64,000 nt of DNA from Nonomuraea angiospora (GTDB taxonomy: Bacteria; Actinomycetota; Actinomycetes; Streptosporangiales; Streptosporangiaceae). Positions 24,681 to 33,314 of the stretch are shown one piece after another. The stretch covers positions 9,672,001-9,736,000 of the forward strand of contig NZ_JADBEK010000001.1 of NCBI RefSeq assembly GCF_014873145.1, given 5' to 3'. Below the pieces are notes generated by a model, which was not told the DNA's origin, ran no database searches, and was given only the letters and a program-made list of their open reading frames with translations. The first letter of the stretch is position 1. Every line of letters starts with the position of its first letter. A program made the position numbers and the translations under genes.

Positions 24681-26231
24681 TCAGGTGAGCAGGGCGGCGA
24701 TGCGGTCGCGTACGTCGGGCGTGTCGAGCCCGCGTACCGTCAGCGTCGTGCGGCGGCGTACGACGTCGTCCACCGTGGCCGCCCACTCGCGGTCGCGCGC
24801 GTAGACCGCCTGGGCCCAGATGTCGGGGCCGTCCGGGTGGATGCGCTCGCCGAGGGCCGGGTTGTCGCGGATGAGCCGGGCCAGGTCGAACGCGATCGAC
24901 CCGTAGTGCGTGGCCAGGTGCCTGGCCACCAGCGGGTCCATGCGCGCGCCCGGGTCGCGGTCGGTCCACAGCCGCAGGGCCACCGCGTCGGGGCTGGCCA
25001 GCCCCGGCAGGGGCACGGCGGGCAGGATGTCGGCCAGGTCGTCGCCCAGGGGCCGGCCGGGCAGGTGGGCGAGCGTGTCGAGGACGTGCCTGCCGATGTG
25101 GCGGTAGGTGGTCCACTTGCCGCCCGCCACCGAGAGCATGCCGCCCGCCCCCCGGGTCACCACGGTCTCCCGCTTGGCGGCCGTCACCTGCCCTGGGCCG
25201 CCGGGCAGGACGCGCAGCCCGGCGAAGGCGTAGGTGATGTCCTCGCGCCTGAGCTGGGTGTCGCGTACGGCGTGACCGGCCTCGTCGAGGATCTGCGAGA
25301 TGTCGGCCTCGGTGGCGCGCACCCCGCCCGGATCGCCCTCGTACGCCTCGTCCGTGGTGCCGAGCAGCAGGTGGTCCTCCCACGGGATGGCGAACGACAC
25401 CCGGTACTTGTCGATCGGCGTGGTCAGGGCCGCCTTCCACGGTTCGTGGCGGCGCAGCACCAGGTGGGCGCCCTTGGACAGCCGGATGCTGGGCGCGGCG
25501 TCCGGGGCCTCCATACGCCGCAGGTGGTCCACCCAGGGCCCGGTGGCGTTCAGGACGAGCCGGGCGGAGACCCCGAACTCGGCCCCGTCCAGCCGGTCGC
25601 GCAGGTCGGCCCCTGTGACCGTGCCGCCCGTCTTGCGCAGCCCGACGACCTCGGCGTGGTTGAGCACGACCGCGCCCGCGTCCACGGCGGCCCGTACGGT
25701 CATGACCGCGACGCGGCTGTCGTTCATCTGGTGGTCGCCGTAGACGGCGGCGGCTCGCAGCCCCTCGGTACGCAGCGCGGGCACCTTGGCCAGCGCCTGG
25801 TGGGGCGTGATCACCTTGCCCATGCCGTCGCCGAACACCGACAGCGCCGAGTACAGGAACACCCCCGCGCCCAGCTTGGCCGCCCCGTGCGGCCCGCCCT
25901 TGTAGATCGGCACCAGGAACGTCAGCGGCTTGACCAGGTGCGGCGCGATGTCGGCGGCCAGGGCGCGGCGCTCGCGGTGGTTCTCGGCGACCAGCCGGAC
26001 GTTGCCGGTCTGCAGGTAACGCAGACCCCCGTGGACCAGCTTGGAGGAGGCGCTGGAGGTCGCGCCGGCGAAGTCGCCCGCGTCCACCATCGCCACCCGC
26101 AGCCCGGCCTGCGCGGCCATCCAGGTCACGGAGGTGCCGAGGATGCCGCCGCCGATCACGAGCAGGTCGTAGGCGGTGCGCGAGAGCTCCTCACGGGTCT
26201 GCGCGCGGTCGGCGGCGGTCGTCGTCGTCAT
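24681..26231 (-). CDS. glpD: Glycerol-3-phosphate dehydrogenase (FAD)
   Basis: A 516-residue flavoprotein that oxidises sn-glycerol-3-phosphate to dihydroxyacetone phosphate and passes electrons to the respiratory chain. The FAD-binding GxGxxG motif is seen as 'LLVIGGGILGTSVTWMAAQAG', followed by 'SSASSKLVHGGLRYLQ', 'LLGTTDEAYEGDP' and 'SVAGGKWTTYR', all typical of GlpD. The ATG at 26231 has AGGGAG 7 nt upstream; the ATG two codons earlier would have only a 1-nt spacer. The gene starts 11 nt after the glpK stop. It is controlled through the promoter and palindrome before glpK. Confidence 0.92.
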   Translation of the reverse strand: MTTTTAADRAQTREELSRTAYDLLVIGGGILGTSVTWMAAQAGLRVAMVDAGDFAGATSSASSKLVHGGLRYLQTGNVRLVAENHRERRALAADIAPHLVKPLTFLVPIYKGGPHGAAKLGAGVFLYSALSVFGDGMGKVITPHQALAKVPALRTEGLRAAAVYGDHQMNDSRVAVMTVRAAVDAGAVVLNHAEVVGLRKTGGTVTGADLRDRLDGAEFGVSARLVLNATGPWVDHLRRMEAPDAAPSIRLSKGAHLVLRRHEPWKAALTTPIDKYRVSFAIPWEDHLLLGTTDEAYEGDPGGVRATEADISQILDEAGHAVRDTQLRREDITYAFAGLRVLPGGPGQVTAAKRETVVTRGAGGMLSVAGGKWTTYRHIGRHVLDTLAHLPGRPLGDDLADILPAVPLPGLASPDAVALRLWTDRDPGARMDPLVARHLATHYGSIAFDLARLIRDNPALGERIHPDGPDIWAQAVYARDREWAATVDDVVRRRTTLTVRGLDTPDVRDRIAALLT

Positions 26232-26242
26232 TGCCATGCTCC

Positions 26243-27727
26243 CTAGTGATCGACCTGCTGCTCGACCCAGTCGAGGGTCCGGGCCACGGCCTTCTTCCAA
26301 TTGCGGTATTCGTGCTCGCGCGCGGCCTCGTCGATGGCCGGGCGCCACTCGGCGGCCTTGTGCCAGTTGGCGCGCAGGCTGTCGAGGTCGGGCCAGTAGC
26401 CGGTCGCCAGCCCGGCGGCGTAGGCGGCGCCCAGGGCGGTCGTCTCGGCCACCATGGGCCGGATCACCGGCACCGCCAGCACGTCGGCGAGGGTCTGCAT
26501 GAGCAGGTTGTTCGCGGTCATGCCGCCGTCGGCGCGCAGCGTGGTCAGGTCGAGCCCGGAGTCGGCGTTCATCGCGTCGACCACCTCGCGGGTCTGCCAC
26601 GCCGTGGCCTCCAGCACGGCCCGCGCGATGTGCCCCTTGGTGACGAACCCGGTCAGCCCCGCGATCACGCCGCGCGCGTCCGAGCGCCAGTGCGGCGCGA
26701 ACAGCCCCGAGAAGGCCGGTACGAAGTAGCAGCCGCCGTTGTCGTCGACCGTCCTGGCCAGCGTCTCGATCTCGGCCGCGCTGGAGATCAGGCCCAGGTT
26801 GTCACGCAGCCACTGCACCAGCGACCCGGTGACCGCGATCGCGCCCTCCAGCGCGTAGGTGGCCGGGCCGTCGCCGATCTGGTAGCCGACCGTGGTCAGC
26901 AGGCCGTGCTTGGAGACGACGGGCTCGTGGCCGGTGTTCATCAGCAGGAAGCTGCCGGAGCCGTAGGTGCTCTTGGTCTCTCCGGGCGCGAAGCACGTCT
27001 GGCCGAACAGCGCCGCCTGCTGGTCGCCGAGCGCCGAGGCGACGGGGACGCCCGCCGCGGTGCGGCCGTAGACCTCGGCGGACGGGCGGATCTCCGGCAG
27101 CATCGCGCGGGGCACGCCCAGCGCGTCGAGCAGCTCGTCGTCCCAGGCCAGCGTGTGGATGTTCATCAGCATCGTACGGCTGGCGTTGGTCACGTCGGTG
27201 ACGTGGCGGCCGGTGAGGTTCCACAGCAGCCAGCTGTCCATCGTGCCGAACAGCACCTCGCCGCGCTCGGCCCGCTCCCGCAGCCCGTGGGCGTCCAGCA
27301 GCCAGCGGATCTTCGGCCCGGAGAAGTACGTCGCCAGCGGCAGCCCCGCCTTCTCCTTGAACAGCCCCTCGTGCTCGGCCAGCGACCGGGTCAGCTGGTC
27401 CGTGCGGGTGTCCTGCCAGACGATCGCGGGGCAGACGGGCCGGCCCGTCGCCCGCTCCCACAGCACGGTGGTCTCGCGCTGGTTGGTGATGCCCAGCGCG
27501 GCGATCTGGCCGTCCTCGATGCCGGCGCCGCTGACGGCCTCGGCCAGCACGCCCTGCACGGCCTGCCAGATCTCGGCCGCGTCGTGCTCGACCCAGCCGG
27601 GCTTGGGGAAGATCTGGCGGTGCTCGCGCTGGGCGACGGAGATGATGTTGCCGGCCTGGTCGAAGACGATGCAGCGGCTGGAGGTGGTGCCCTGGTCGAT
27701 GGCTGCGACGTATTGAGGTCGAGGCAC
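26243..27727 (-). CDS. glpK: Glycerol kinase
   Basis: A 494-residue FGGY kinase that phosphorylates glycerol with ATP. The N-terminal phosphate loop '[18 protein letters not shown]' is followed by '[13 protein letters not shown]', '[15 protein letters not shown]', '[10 protein letters not shown]' and the C-terminal '[15 protein letters not shown]'. GTG at 27727 is chosen: GAGGAG precedes it, and the product then starts a few residues before the first beta strand, as in other GlpK proteins. The frame continues upstream to 27757, but that region contains the operator. No glpF gene for a glycerol channel is present here, unlike the Streptomyces gyl operon. Confidence 0.93.
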   Translation of the reverse strand: MPRPQYVAAIDQGTTSSRCIVFDQAGNIISVAQREHRQIFPKPGWVEHDAAEIWQAVQGVLAEAVSGAGIEDGQIAALGITNQRETTVLWERATGRPVCPAIVWQDTRTDQLTRSLAEHEGLFKEKAGLPLATYFSGPKIRWLLDAHGLRERAERGEVLFGTMDSWLLWNLTGRHVTDVTNASRTMLMNIHTLAWDDELLDALGVPRAMLPEIRPSAEVYGRTAAGVPVASALGDQQAALFGQTCFAPGETKSTYGSGSFLLMNTGHEPVVSKHGLLTTVGYQIGDGPATYALEGAIAVTGSLVQWLRDNLGLISSAAEIETLARTVDDNGGCYFVPAFSGLFAPHWRSDARGVIAGLTGFVTKGHIARAVLEATAWQTREVVDAMNADSGLDLTTLRADGGMTANNLLMQTLADVLAVPVIRPMVAETTALGAAYAAGLATGYWPDLDSLRANWHKAAEWRPAIDEAAREHEYRNWKKAVARTLDWVEQQVDH

Positions 27728-27748
27728 GGGGCTCCTCGCTTGGTTCCG

Positions 27749-27765
27749 GTTCGGCAATGCCGAAC
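27749..27765. promoter_or_regulatory. IclR/GylR-type operator at the glpK promoter
   Basis: GTTCGGCAATGCCGAAC is a perfect 17-bp palindrome about the central A. It lies directly downstream of the predicted -10 box, so it would cover the transcription start. A near-identical site precedes the IclR gene at 28560. Confidence 0.75.
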
Positions 27766-27767
27766 GA

Positions 27768-27797
27768 ATGCTATTTCGTGGTCTTAGGGATGTTCAA
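27768..27797 (-). promoter_or_regulatory. Sigma-70-like promoter of glpK-glpD
   Basis: On the minus strand TTGAAC (27797-27792) and TAGCAT (27773-27768) are separated by 18 bp. The -35 box lies within the last codons of the IclR gene. The start point is expected near 27761, inside the palindrome. Confidence 0.6.
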
Positions 27798-28536
27798 GTG
27801 AGCGGGTGATCGCGCGGGCGGCGTCCCGTACGTACGAGACGAACTCCATGTGCAGGGTGCCGTCGGGAGCCAGCCGCTCGAGGGCTCCGCGGATGCCGAT
27901 GGCGCCCACCACCAGGCCGCGCGGGTCCTTGATGGGCGCGGCGACGGCCACCTCGCCCTCGGTGAGCTCCTCCGTCTCGGCGGCCCAGCCCCGCGTCCTG
28001 ACCAGGTCGAGCTCCTTCTCCAGCGCCGCGGGGTCGACGATCGTGTGCTTCGTGTACGGCTGCAGCGGCGGCTCGGGCGGCTCGCCGTACGGGTCGTGGG
28101 CGAGCAGGACCTTGCCGAGCGCGCTGGCGTGGGTCGGCAGATACGTGCCCACCTGGAGCGTCTGCATGCTGTCATCGGGCCGGAACACGTGGTGGATCAC
28201 CAGCACGTGGCCCTCGTGGAGGGTGCCGATCCAGGCGCTCTCCCTGCTGCGCCCCGCGAGGGCGTCGGCCCAGTTGATGGCGCGGGTGCGCAGCTCGTTG
28301 ACGTCGAGATAGCTGCTGCCCAGATGGAGCAGCGTGGCGCCGAGCCGGTATTTCCCGCTCGCCGGGTCCTGCTCGACGAACCCGACGTGGACCAGCGTGC
28401 GCAGGATGCCGTGCAGCGTGCCCTTGGGCAGGCCCAGCGCCCTGGCCAGCTCGGCCACCCCGAGCTGGCGCGGCCCCGAGGCGAGCAGCCTCAGGATCGC
28501 GGCCGCCCGCTCGACCGACTGAATCGTCTCTCCCAC
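27784..28536 (-). CDS. IclR-family glycerol regulator (GylR-like)
   Basis: A 250-residue protein. The winged-helix part is residues 1-75 ('[15 protein letters not shown]', '[20 protein letters not shown]'), and the IclR effector domain follows ('[12 protein letters not shown]', '[26 protein letters not shown]', '[12 protein letters not shown]'). GTG at 28536 is preferred: TAGTGT lies 7 nt upstream, which makes the gene leaderless. The frame also has a GTG at 28545. It sits directly upstream of glpK on the same strand, as gylR does in the Streptomyces glycerol operon. The same palindrome lies before both genes, so it probably represses itself and glpKD until glycerol or glycerol-3-phosphate binds. 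Confidence 0.88.
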   Translation of the reverse strand: MGETIQSVERAAAILRLLASGPRQLGVAELARALGLPKGTLHGILRTLVHVGFVEQDPASGKYRLGATLLHLGSSYLDVNELRTRAINWADALAGRSRESAWIGTLHEGHVLVIHHVFRPDDSMQTLQVGTYLPTHASALGKVLLAHDPYGEPPEPPLQPYTKHTIVDPAALEKELDLVRTRGWAAETEELTEGEVAVAAPIKDPRGLVVGAIGIRGALERLAPDGTLHMEFVSYVRDAARAITRSLEHP

Positions 28537-28543
28537 AGCCCGC

Positions 28544-28549
28544 ACACTA
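28544..28549 (-). promoter_or_regulatory. -10 box TAGTGT of the leaderless iclR-type gene
   Basis: Read on the minus strand, TAGTGT ends 7 nt before the GTG at 28536. The operator at 28560-28576 lies just upstream, where RNA polymerase would contact the -35 region. Confidence 0.55.
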
Positions 28550-28559
28550 GCGCAGATTC

Positions 28560-28576
28560 GTTCGGTATTGCCGAAC
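28560..28576. promoter_or_regulatory. Second IclR/GylR-type operator
   Basis: GTTCGGTATTGCCGAAC has seven of eight pairs complementary and matches the glpK site at 15 of 17 positions. It overlaps the expected -35 region of the iclR-type gene, which suggests autorepression. Confidence 0.72.
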
Positions 28577-28658
28577 GGCTAATGGGATGGAACCGATCTT
28601 CGGATGGTTGCGTCCAGGAGGTGGGGGAAATGCGCCGTCAATCCTTAATGGGATGACA

Positions 28659-28676
28659 GTTCCGTTAAAATGGAAC
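28659..28676. promoter_or_regulatory. Candidate TetR operator over a -10 box
   Basis: GTTCCGTTAAAATGGAAC is an 18-bp imperfect inverted repeat with GTTCC/GGAAC arms. It contains TAAAAT (28666-28671), a likely -10 box for the TetR gene that starts at 28696. A TAATGGGATG direct repeat (28580 and 28646) lies upstream. Confidence 0.45.
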
Positions 28677-28695
28677 GTTGCGACAAGGAGCATAG

Positions 28696-29316
28696 ATGGA
28701 CCAACCTTCCCGTTCGGCGGGAACCGTGCGGCCAGGGGGCCGCACGGCGCGGGTGCGCGCGGCCGTCATGGAGGCCACGCAGGACGAGCTGGTCGAGCAC
28801 GGCTTCCATGGCCTGACCATGGACCAGGTGGCGGCCAGGGCGGGTGTCGGCAAGACCACGGTCTACCGGCGGTGGGGGAGCAGGGCCGGCCTGGTCACCG
28901 ATCTCATGACCGAGCTGGCCAACCAGTCCACGCCCCATGCCGACACGGGTGGCGTCGAGGCCGACCTACGGGCCAACGCGCTGTCCGTCCTGGGAGCGAT
29001 CAACGACGGCCGGCTCGGTGCCACGTTCCAGGCGGTGATCGCCGCCGCCACGAGCGACGAGCAGGCCGCCGGCGCGCTGCGCGCCTTCTACCTGCGCAGG
29101 ATCGCGGAGTGGGCCAACGTCGTGGACCTGGCCGTCAAGCGGGGCGAGCTGCCCGCGGGCACCGACGGCGCGGAGGTGATCCGCGCGATCTCCGCCCCGC
29201 TCTACTACCGGCTGGTGGTCACCAGGGAGCCGGTGACCGACAAGGACGCGGAGCGGTCCGTGACGCGCACGCTGGCCGCGGCCAGGGCCGGCGCGTTCGT
29301 CGTGGAGGAGCCCTAG
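28696..29316 (+). CDS. TetR-family transcriptional regulator
   Basis: A 206-residue protein. The DNA-binding domain is residues about 16-62 with the HTH 'LTMDQVAARAGVGKTTVYRRWGSRAGLV'. The C-terminal ligand domain ends 'AARAGAFVVEEP' and belongs to the TetR_C_16/AcrR-like type. AAGGAG lies 8 nt before the ATG. The inverted repeat over its own -10 box points to autorepression. There is no adjacent enzyme or exporter gene on either side, so its target outside itself is unknown. Its stop is one base from the stop of a convergent gene. Confidence 0.88.
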   Translation: MDQPSRSAGTVRPGGRTARVRAAVMEATQDELVEHGFHGLTMDQVAARAGVGKTTVYRRWGSRAGLVTDLMTELANQSTPHADTGGVEADLRANALSVLGAINDGRLGATFQAVIAAATSDEQAAGALRAFYLRRIAEWANVVDLAVKRGELPAGTDGAEVIRAISAPLYYRLVVTREPVTDKDAERSVTRTLAAARAGAFVVEEP

Positions 29317-29317
29317 C

Positions 29318-29827
29318 TCACGGGGTCGAACGCGGCCAGATGGACCCGTACCACCACAGGATGCCGCCCACCACGATCAGGCCGCCCGCCGTCGCCAGCT
29401 TCCCCATGAGGTCGGCGGGCGGGCCGGTGAAGGGCAGGTTGTCCAGGTGGTGGCCCCACGGGCAGTCGTTCTTGACGCGGGAGGAGTCGACGAGCGTGTT
29501 GCGCTGCGAGTCGGCCAGCGAGTACGCCTCCACGTCCGCGGTGCTGCCCTTGGGCACCGGCACCTGCTTGACGATCGTCTTGTGCGCCGGGATGGAGCCG
29601 TTCGCCACGCTGACCCCGTCGGCCTGGACGTCGAAGCGGGCGGCCTGCTCCGTCAGGTTGTGCAGGGTGACGTGCGCGCGCCCCGAACGGCAGTGCACGT
29701 CGTCCACCGTCATCGTGAACGGGTCGTCGTGATCCTCGTGCCAGGGCCACGCCTGCGCGCTCTGGGGGAAAAGCAGGACCGCGCACACCGGGAGTGCGGC
29801 CAGCACGAGACGTGTCCTGATATGCAT
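29318..29827 (-). CDS. Small secreted protein with LPFTG sortase motif
   Basis: A 169-residue protein that starts at the ATG at 29827 with GGGGGAG 3-4 nt upstream. An N-terminal signal peptide ends 'SAQA' before 'WPWHEDHDD'. The mature part is about 100 residues of beta character, with two Cys that may form a disulphide. The C-terminus has LPFTG, a hydrophobic helix ('LATAGGLIVVGGILWWYG') and one Arg in the tail, the layout of a sortase-anchored wall protein. The short, weakly charged tail is less typical, so simple membrane anchoring is an alternative. No sortase gene is near. Function is unknown. Confidence 0.72.
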   Translation of the reverse strand: MHIRTRLVLAALPVCAVLLFPQSAQAWPWHEDHDDPFTMTVDDVHCRSGRAHVTLHNLTEQAARFDVQADGVSVANGSIPAHKTIVKQVPVPKGSTADVEAYSLADSQRNTLVDSSRVKNDCPWGHHLDNLPFTGPPADLMGKLATAGGLIVVGGILWWYGSIWPRSTP

Positions 29828-29938
29828 GAGCTCCCCCCACCGAGTGATCTTTGCTACAGAAGGTGCCCAAGTGGGCACGAAAAGTAACATCGACGGACTG
29901 GGGGAGCGCGAGCCTCGCGAAGCCTTCATGATGGAGGT

Positions 29939-30517
29939 ATGGCGGAAGCGATCTACGTCGGCGGTTTGTTGGTGGCGACGCCGCTTCTCGACGACCCCAA
30001 CTTCCGGCGTAGCGTCGTGCTGATCCTCGAACACGACCACGACGGCGGCACCCTGGGAGTGGTGCTCAACCGGCCGAGCGACATCTCCGTGACCCAGGTG
30101 CTGCCGGTGTGGGACCCGCTGGTGACCGGGCCCTCCGTGCTCTTCGAGGGCGGGCCCGTGCAGACGGACAGCGCGCTCGCGCTGGCGGCGGTCCCCAGCG
30201 GCGAGGAGCCGCTCGGCTGGCGCAGGCTGCACGCGGGCACCCCGGCCGTCTCCAGGCTCGGGACGGTGGACCTGGACGCGCCGCCCGAGATCCTGCAGGG
30301 GGAGATCGCCCAGATGCGCATCTTCGCGGGGTACGCCGGCTGGTCGTCGGGCCAGCTGGAGAGCGAGATCGCCGAAGGCGCCTGGTACGTGGTCGACTCG
30401 GAGGTCGGCGACACCTTCCACGCCGATCCCCGCGCGCTCTGGCGGCACGTGCTGCGGCGGCAGCCCGGCGAGCTGGCCTTCGTGGCGACCTGCCCGGACG
30501 ACCCGACGATGAACTGA
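29939..30517 (+). CDS. YqgE/AlgH family protein (UPF0301)
   Basis: A 192-residue protein of the YqgE/AlgH family, recognised by 'GGLLVATPLLDDPNFRRSVVLILEHD', 'GTLGVVLNRPS', 'LFEGGPVQTDSAL', 'RIFAGYAGWSSGQLESEI' and 'WRHVLRRQPGELAF'. The family has an alpha/beta fold and no agreed biochemical activity. GGAGGT lies immediately before the ATG with no spacer, so a leaderless start from CATGAT (29927-29932) is possible. The stop is directly followed by that of a convergent TetR gene. Family identity is firm, but function cannot be stated. Confidence 0.88.
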   Translation: MAEAIYVGGLLVATPLLDDPNFRRSVVLILEHDHDGGTLGVVLNRPSDISVTQVLPVWDPLVTGPSVLFEGGPVQTDSALALAAVPSGEEPLGWRRLHAGTPAVSRLGTVDLDAPPEILQGEIAQMRIFAGYAGWSSGQLESEIAEGAWYVVDSEVGDTFHADPRALWRHVLRRQPGELAFVATCPDDPTMN

Positions 30518-31135
30518 CTAGCGGTCCCAGCCCGGCCGCAGCGAGCGCTCGGCCAGCTCGATGGTCTCCGCCATCCGCTGCGTGATCTCCGGCAGGCCGC
30601 TGTCGCGCCGCGGGCACTCGAAGCCGACGCGCAGGGTGCAGGCGGCGAACGCCACGATCAGGGGCGTGAGCATGTCCTCGTCGGGGTCCACGCCCCTGCG
30701 TGCGGCGATCACCTCGATGAGGCGGCGCTCGGTCGCCGCGCCCCTGGCCACCGACATGCCCACCAGCCTCGGGTGGTCCTCCATGAGCCGCCGCAGCTTC
30801 AGGAACCTCGCCCTGTCCTCGGGCGTTGAACCCTCCAGGTCGCCCACGACCGCGCGCATGGCGGACATGAGCGCCGTGAAGGGCGACTCATCCTCCGGGC
30901 GGGACGCGAGCGTCTCGAGCATGATCTCCTCGCCGTGCTCGTGGTGCCACAGCGCCAGGTGGTCCTTGCTGTTGAAGTAGCGGAAGAAGGTGCGCGGCGA
31001 GATCTCGACCGCCCCCGCGATCTGCTCGACCGTGGTCGACTCGTATCCTTGTTCGAGGAACAGGTCGAGCGCGGCGTCGAGGATCGCCAGGCGCGTCTTC
31101 TCCTTCTTGCGTTCCCGTAGACCCACAGCCGTCAC
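30518..31135 (-). CDS. TetR-family regulator of the adjacent exporter
   Basis: A 205-residue protein with the TetR HTH in 'TTVEQIAGAVEISPRTFFRYFNSKDHLALWHH' and a helical ligand domain of the TetR_C_7/AcrR type. It is divergent from a 14-helix drug exporter 150 bp away, the classical regulator/efflux arrangement, so it probably represses that exporter and itself. The intergenic region holds repeated GTCATAG and TGTCA motifs that could be its operators. The ATG/GTG region at 31135 has no strong ribosome-binding site ('GGGAGTGAC' precedes it), but the first HTH residues fix the start within a few codons. Confidence 0.87.
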   Translation of the reverse strand: MTAVGLRERKKEKTRLAILDAALDLFLEQGYESTTVEQIAGAVEISPRTFFRYFNSKDHLALWHHEHGEEIMLETLASRPEDESPFTALMSAMRAVVGDLEGSTPEDRARFLKLRRLMEDHPRLVGMSVARGAATERRLIEVIAARRGVDPDEDMLTPLIVAFAACTLRVGFECPRRDSGLPEITQRMAETIELAERSLRPGWDR

Positions 31136-31150
31136 TCCCTCGCAACCTTT

Positions 31151-31221
31151 CTGTCACAGTGTGCCATAAGTCATAGGACGACGAATAAAACTCGTTTGTC
31201 ATTAGTCAGCGACTGTCATAG
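31151..31221. promoter_or_regulatory. Divergent regulator/exporter promoter region with GTCATAG repeats
   Basis: GTCATAG is present at 31170-31176 and again at 31215-31221, with CTGTCACAG (31151-31159) and TTTGTCATTAGTCAG between. The region lies between a tetR gene and the exporter it should control. Which copies are the true operator cannot be told by eye. Confidence 0.35.
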
Positions 31222-31285
31222 ATTACCTGAGGCTTACGAGATCTATGCCCCGGTGTGGGGCGGTTTGTGTACTTAGGGGGACTTC

Positions 31286-32881
31286 ATGGCTCACGCGAAG
31301 GCGGTGGATGCGCCGTCATCGCACGGCCCGGTGAAAACGGGGACCGGCGGCAATCCTTGGCTCGTGCTGCTGGCGGTCAGCTTGGGCGTCATCATGGTCA
31401 TGCTCGACGGCACGGTCGTCGGCATCGCCAACCCGTCGATCCAGGCCGACCTCAAGGCCTCGCTGTCCGACCTGCAGTGGGTGACCAGCGGTTACCTGCT
31501 GGCGCTGGCGGTGTTCCTGATCACCGCCGGCAAGCTCGGTGACCTGTTCGGGCACAAGCGGGTCTTCCTGATCGGCGTGGCGGGGTTCGCCATCTCCTCG
31601 GTGGGCATCGGACTCAGCGCCGAGCTGGCCGACATCATTCCCGGCCTTTCCCCGGTGGGCGCGCTGATCGCCCTGCGGGTGCTGCAGGGCCTGTTCGGCG
31701 CGCTGCTCCAGCCGGCCGCCCTGGCGCTGCTGCGTGGTGCGTTCCCCGGTGAGAAGCTCAACCAGGCCATGGGCGCCTGGGGTGCGATCATCGGCCTGTC
31801 CAGCGCCGCCGGCCCGATCGTGGGCGGCCTGCTGGTCGAGAACGCGAGCTGGGAGACGGTCTTCTTCATCAACGCCCCCGTCGGCCTGGCCGCCCTCGTC
31901 CTCGGCACCATCCTGATCAAGGACAACCGCGCGCAGACGCTGGCGCGGATCGACTGGCTCGGCGTGCTGCTGCTGTCGGGCGCGATGTTCTCGCTGGTCT
32001 GGACGATCATCAAGGCTCCCGAGTGGGGCTGGGGCGACAGCACGACGCTGACCTTCGCGGCCCTGTTCGCGGTGCTGATCGGCGGGTTCATCTTCTGGCA
32101 GAGCAGGGCGAGCCAGCCGCTGGTGCCGCTGTCGCTGTTCAAGAACGCCTCGATCTCCATCGGCACCGTGCTGATGATGATGGTCGCGTTCGCCATGTTC
32201 GGCGCGATGTTCTTCCTCGGCTTCTTCTTCCAGGGCGTGCACGGCCTGTCCCCGCTGGAGGCCGGCCTGCGCATGCTGCCGATGAGCGCCGGCATGATCG
32301 TCGCCTCGCCGCTGGCGGGCATGGCGATCGGCAGGCTGGGGCCGAAGATCACGATGGCCACGGGCCTGCTGATCACCGCGTTCTCGATGTTCCTCATGTC
32401 CCAGCTCAGCATCGACGCCTCGTTCATCGAGAGCGGCATCCCGTTCCTGCTGCTGGCCTTCGGCATGTCGCCGGTGTTCGTGGGCGCCACGGAGATCATC
32501 GTGGGCAACGCCCCGATCAACCTGACCGGCGTCGCGGGCGGCGTGCAGCAGTCGGCCATGCAGGTCGGCGGCGCGCTCGGCACCGCGATCCTGGGCGCCG
32601 TGATGGCCGGCGAGATCTCCGACAAGCTGCCCGGCTACCTCGGCCCGGCGGCCCAGGCCATCCCGCCCGCCCAGCTGACGGGGCTGGAGAAGGCCGCCGC
32701 GTTCGGCACCGTCCCGCCCGGCGTGCCGCAGCAGATCGGTGACGCCGTCCACAACGCCTTCATGGACGGCATGCACGTGGCCTTCCTGGTCAGCACCGGC
32801 ATCGCGGTGCTGACGGCCGTGCTGACGCTGTTCGTCAAGGCCGGCAGGAAGACCGAGGGCGCGCCCGTCCACGTGGGCTGA
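31286..32881 (+). CDS. MFS drug exporter, DHA2/EmrB-QacA type
   Basis: A 531-residue protein with 14 predicted membrane helices. Signature blocks are 'VIMVMLDGTVVGIANPSI' in helix 1, 'GKLGDLFGHKRVFLIGV' (motif A) and 'LRVLQGLFGALLQPAALALLRGAFP' (motif C region). It should exchange protons for hydrophobic cations or antibiotics. AGGGGG lies 5 nt before the ATG. The divergent tetR gene almost certainly controls it. A strong hairpin follows. No biosynthetic cluster is nearby, so a general efflux role is more likely than self-resistance. Confidence 0.92.
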   Translation: MAHAKAVDAPSSHGPVKTGTGGNPWLVLLAVSLGVIMVMLDGTVVGIANPSIQADLKASLSDLQWVTSGYLLALAVFLITAGKLGDLFGHKRVFLIGVAGFAISSVGIGLSAELADIIPGLSPVGALIALRVLQGLFGALLQPAALALLRGAFPGEKLNQAMGAWGAIIGLSSAAGPIVGGLLVENASWETVFFINAPVGLAALVLGTILIKDNRAQTLARIDWLGVLLLSGAMFSLVWTIIKAPEWGWGDSTTLTFAALFAVLIGGFIFWQSRASQPLVPLSLFKNASISIGTVLMMMVAFAMFGAMFFLGFFFQGVHGLSPLEAGLRMLPMSAGMIVASPLAGMAIGRLGPKITMATGLLITAFSMFLMSQLSIDASFIESGIPFLLLAFGMSPVFVGATEIIVGNAPINLTGVAGGVQQSAMQVGGALGTAILGAVMAGEISDKLPGYLGPAAQAIPPAQLTGLEKAAAFGTVPPGVPQQIGDAVHNAFMDGMHVAFLVSTGIAVLTAVLTLFVKAGRKTEGAPVHVG

Positions 32882-32894
32882 GCCTGATTCCACG

Positions 32895-32924
32895 TACGGC
32901 CCTCGCCACGCGGCGGGGGCCGTA
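32895..32924 (+). terminator. Hairpin terminator after the DHA2 exporter
   Basis: Thirteen-nt arms (32895-32907 and 32912-32924) around ACGC pair fully, with one T-G wobble. It begins 13 nt after the stop. Confidence 0.75.
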
Positions 32925-32957
32925 TCGCTATATGGGGGACCTGGTCGTGCTCGGGCA

Positions 32958-32963
32958 TAAACT
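32958..32963 (+). promoter_or_regulatory. -10 box TAAACT of leaderless DUF3039 gene
   Basis: TAAACT ends 7 nt before the GTG at 32971. The sequence between has no clear Shine-Dalgarno match. Confidence 0.55.
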
Positions 32964-32970
32964 CTGTGGG

Positions 32971-33237
32971 GTGAGCACCACGAAGATCCTCCCAGAGCAG
33001 GAGACCACGCCCCGGACGTCGCACGGCGACGGCGATCACGAGCGGTTCGCCCACTACGCGGACAAGCACAAGATCACGGAGAGCATGGTCACGGGCACGC
33101 CCATCCGGGCCCTGTGCGGCAAGGTCTGGGTGCCCAGCCGCGATCCGAAGAAATATCCGGTCTGCCCGGAGTGCAAGGAGATCTACGACGGCCTGCCCCC
33201 GGGTGGCGGCGACGGCGGGGACAACAACAAGCAGTGA
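32971..33237 (+). CDS. DUF3039 small zinc-ribbon-like protein
   Basis: An 88-residue protein. A His-rich N-terminal half ('GDGDHERFAHYADKHKI') precedes 'ALCGKVWVPSRDPKKYPVCPECKEIYDGL', with the Cys and CPxC residues spaced to bind one zinc ion. The tail is Gly/Asp/Asn-rich and disordered. This is the DUF3039 family, widespread in actinobacteria and of unknown function. GTG at 32971 is chosen from the leaderless -10 spacing and gives the family's usual length; the in-frame ATG at 32932 lies upstream of that promoter. The gene stands alone between an exporter and a protease. Confidence 0.83.
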   Translation: MSTTKILPEQETTPRTSHGDGDHERFAHYADKHKITESMVTGTPIRALCGKVWVPSRDPKKYPVCPECKEIYDGLPPGGGDGGDNNKQ

Positions 33238-33314
33238 GTGTTGCTGACCGGTAATCTCCCCAGGTCAAGCTACGGTCGGTAGCCAGACCGGCTCGATACG
33301 TAGTGGGGGATTGC

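Noticed and set aside
24681..26600. Longer glpD start reaching into glpK
   Set aside because: The extra 123 residues are out-of-frame glpK. AGGGAG before 26231 and the FAD motif fix the start.
29318..30448. 376-codon minus-strand protein covering the YqgE region
   Set aside because: Its first 200 codons are antisense to yqgE. The signal peptide and ribosome-binding site mark the real start at 29827.
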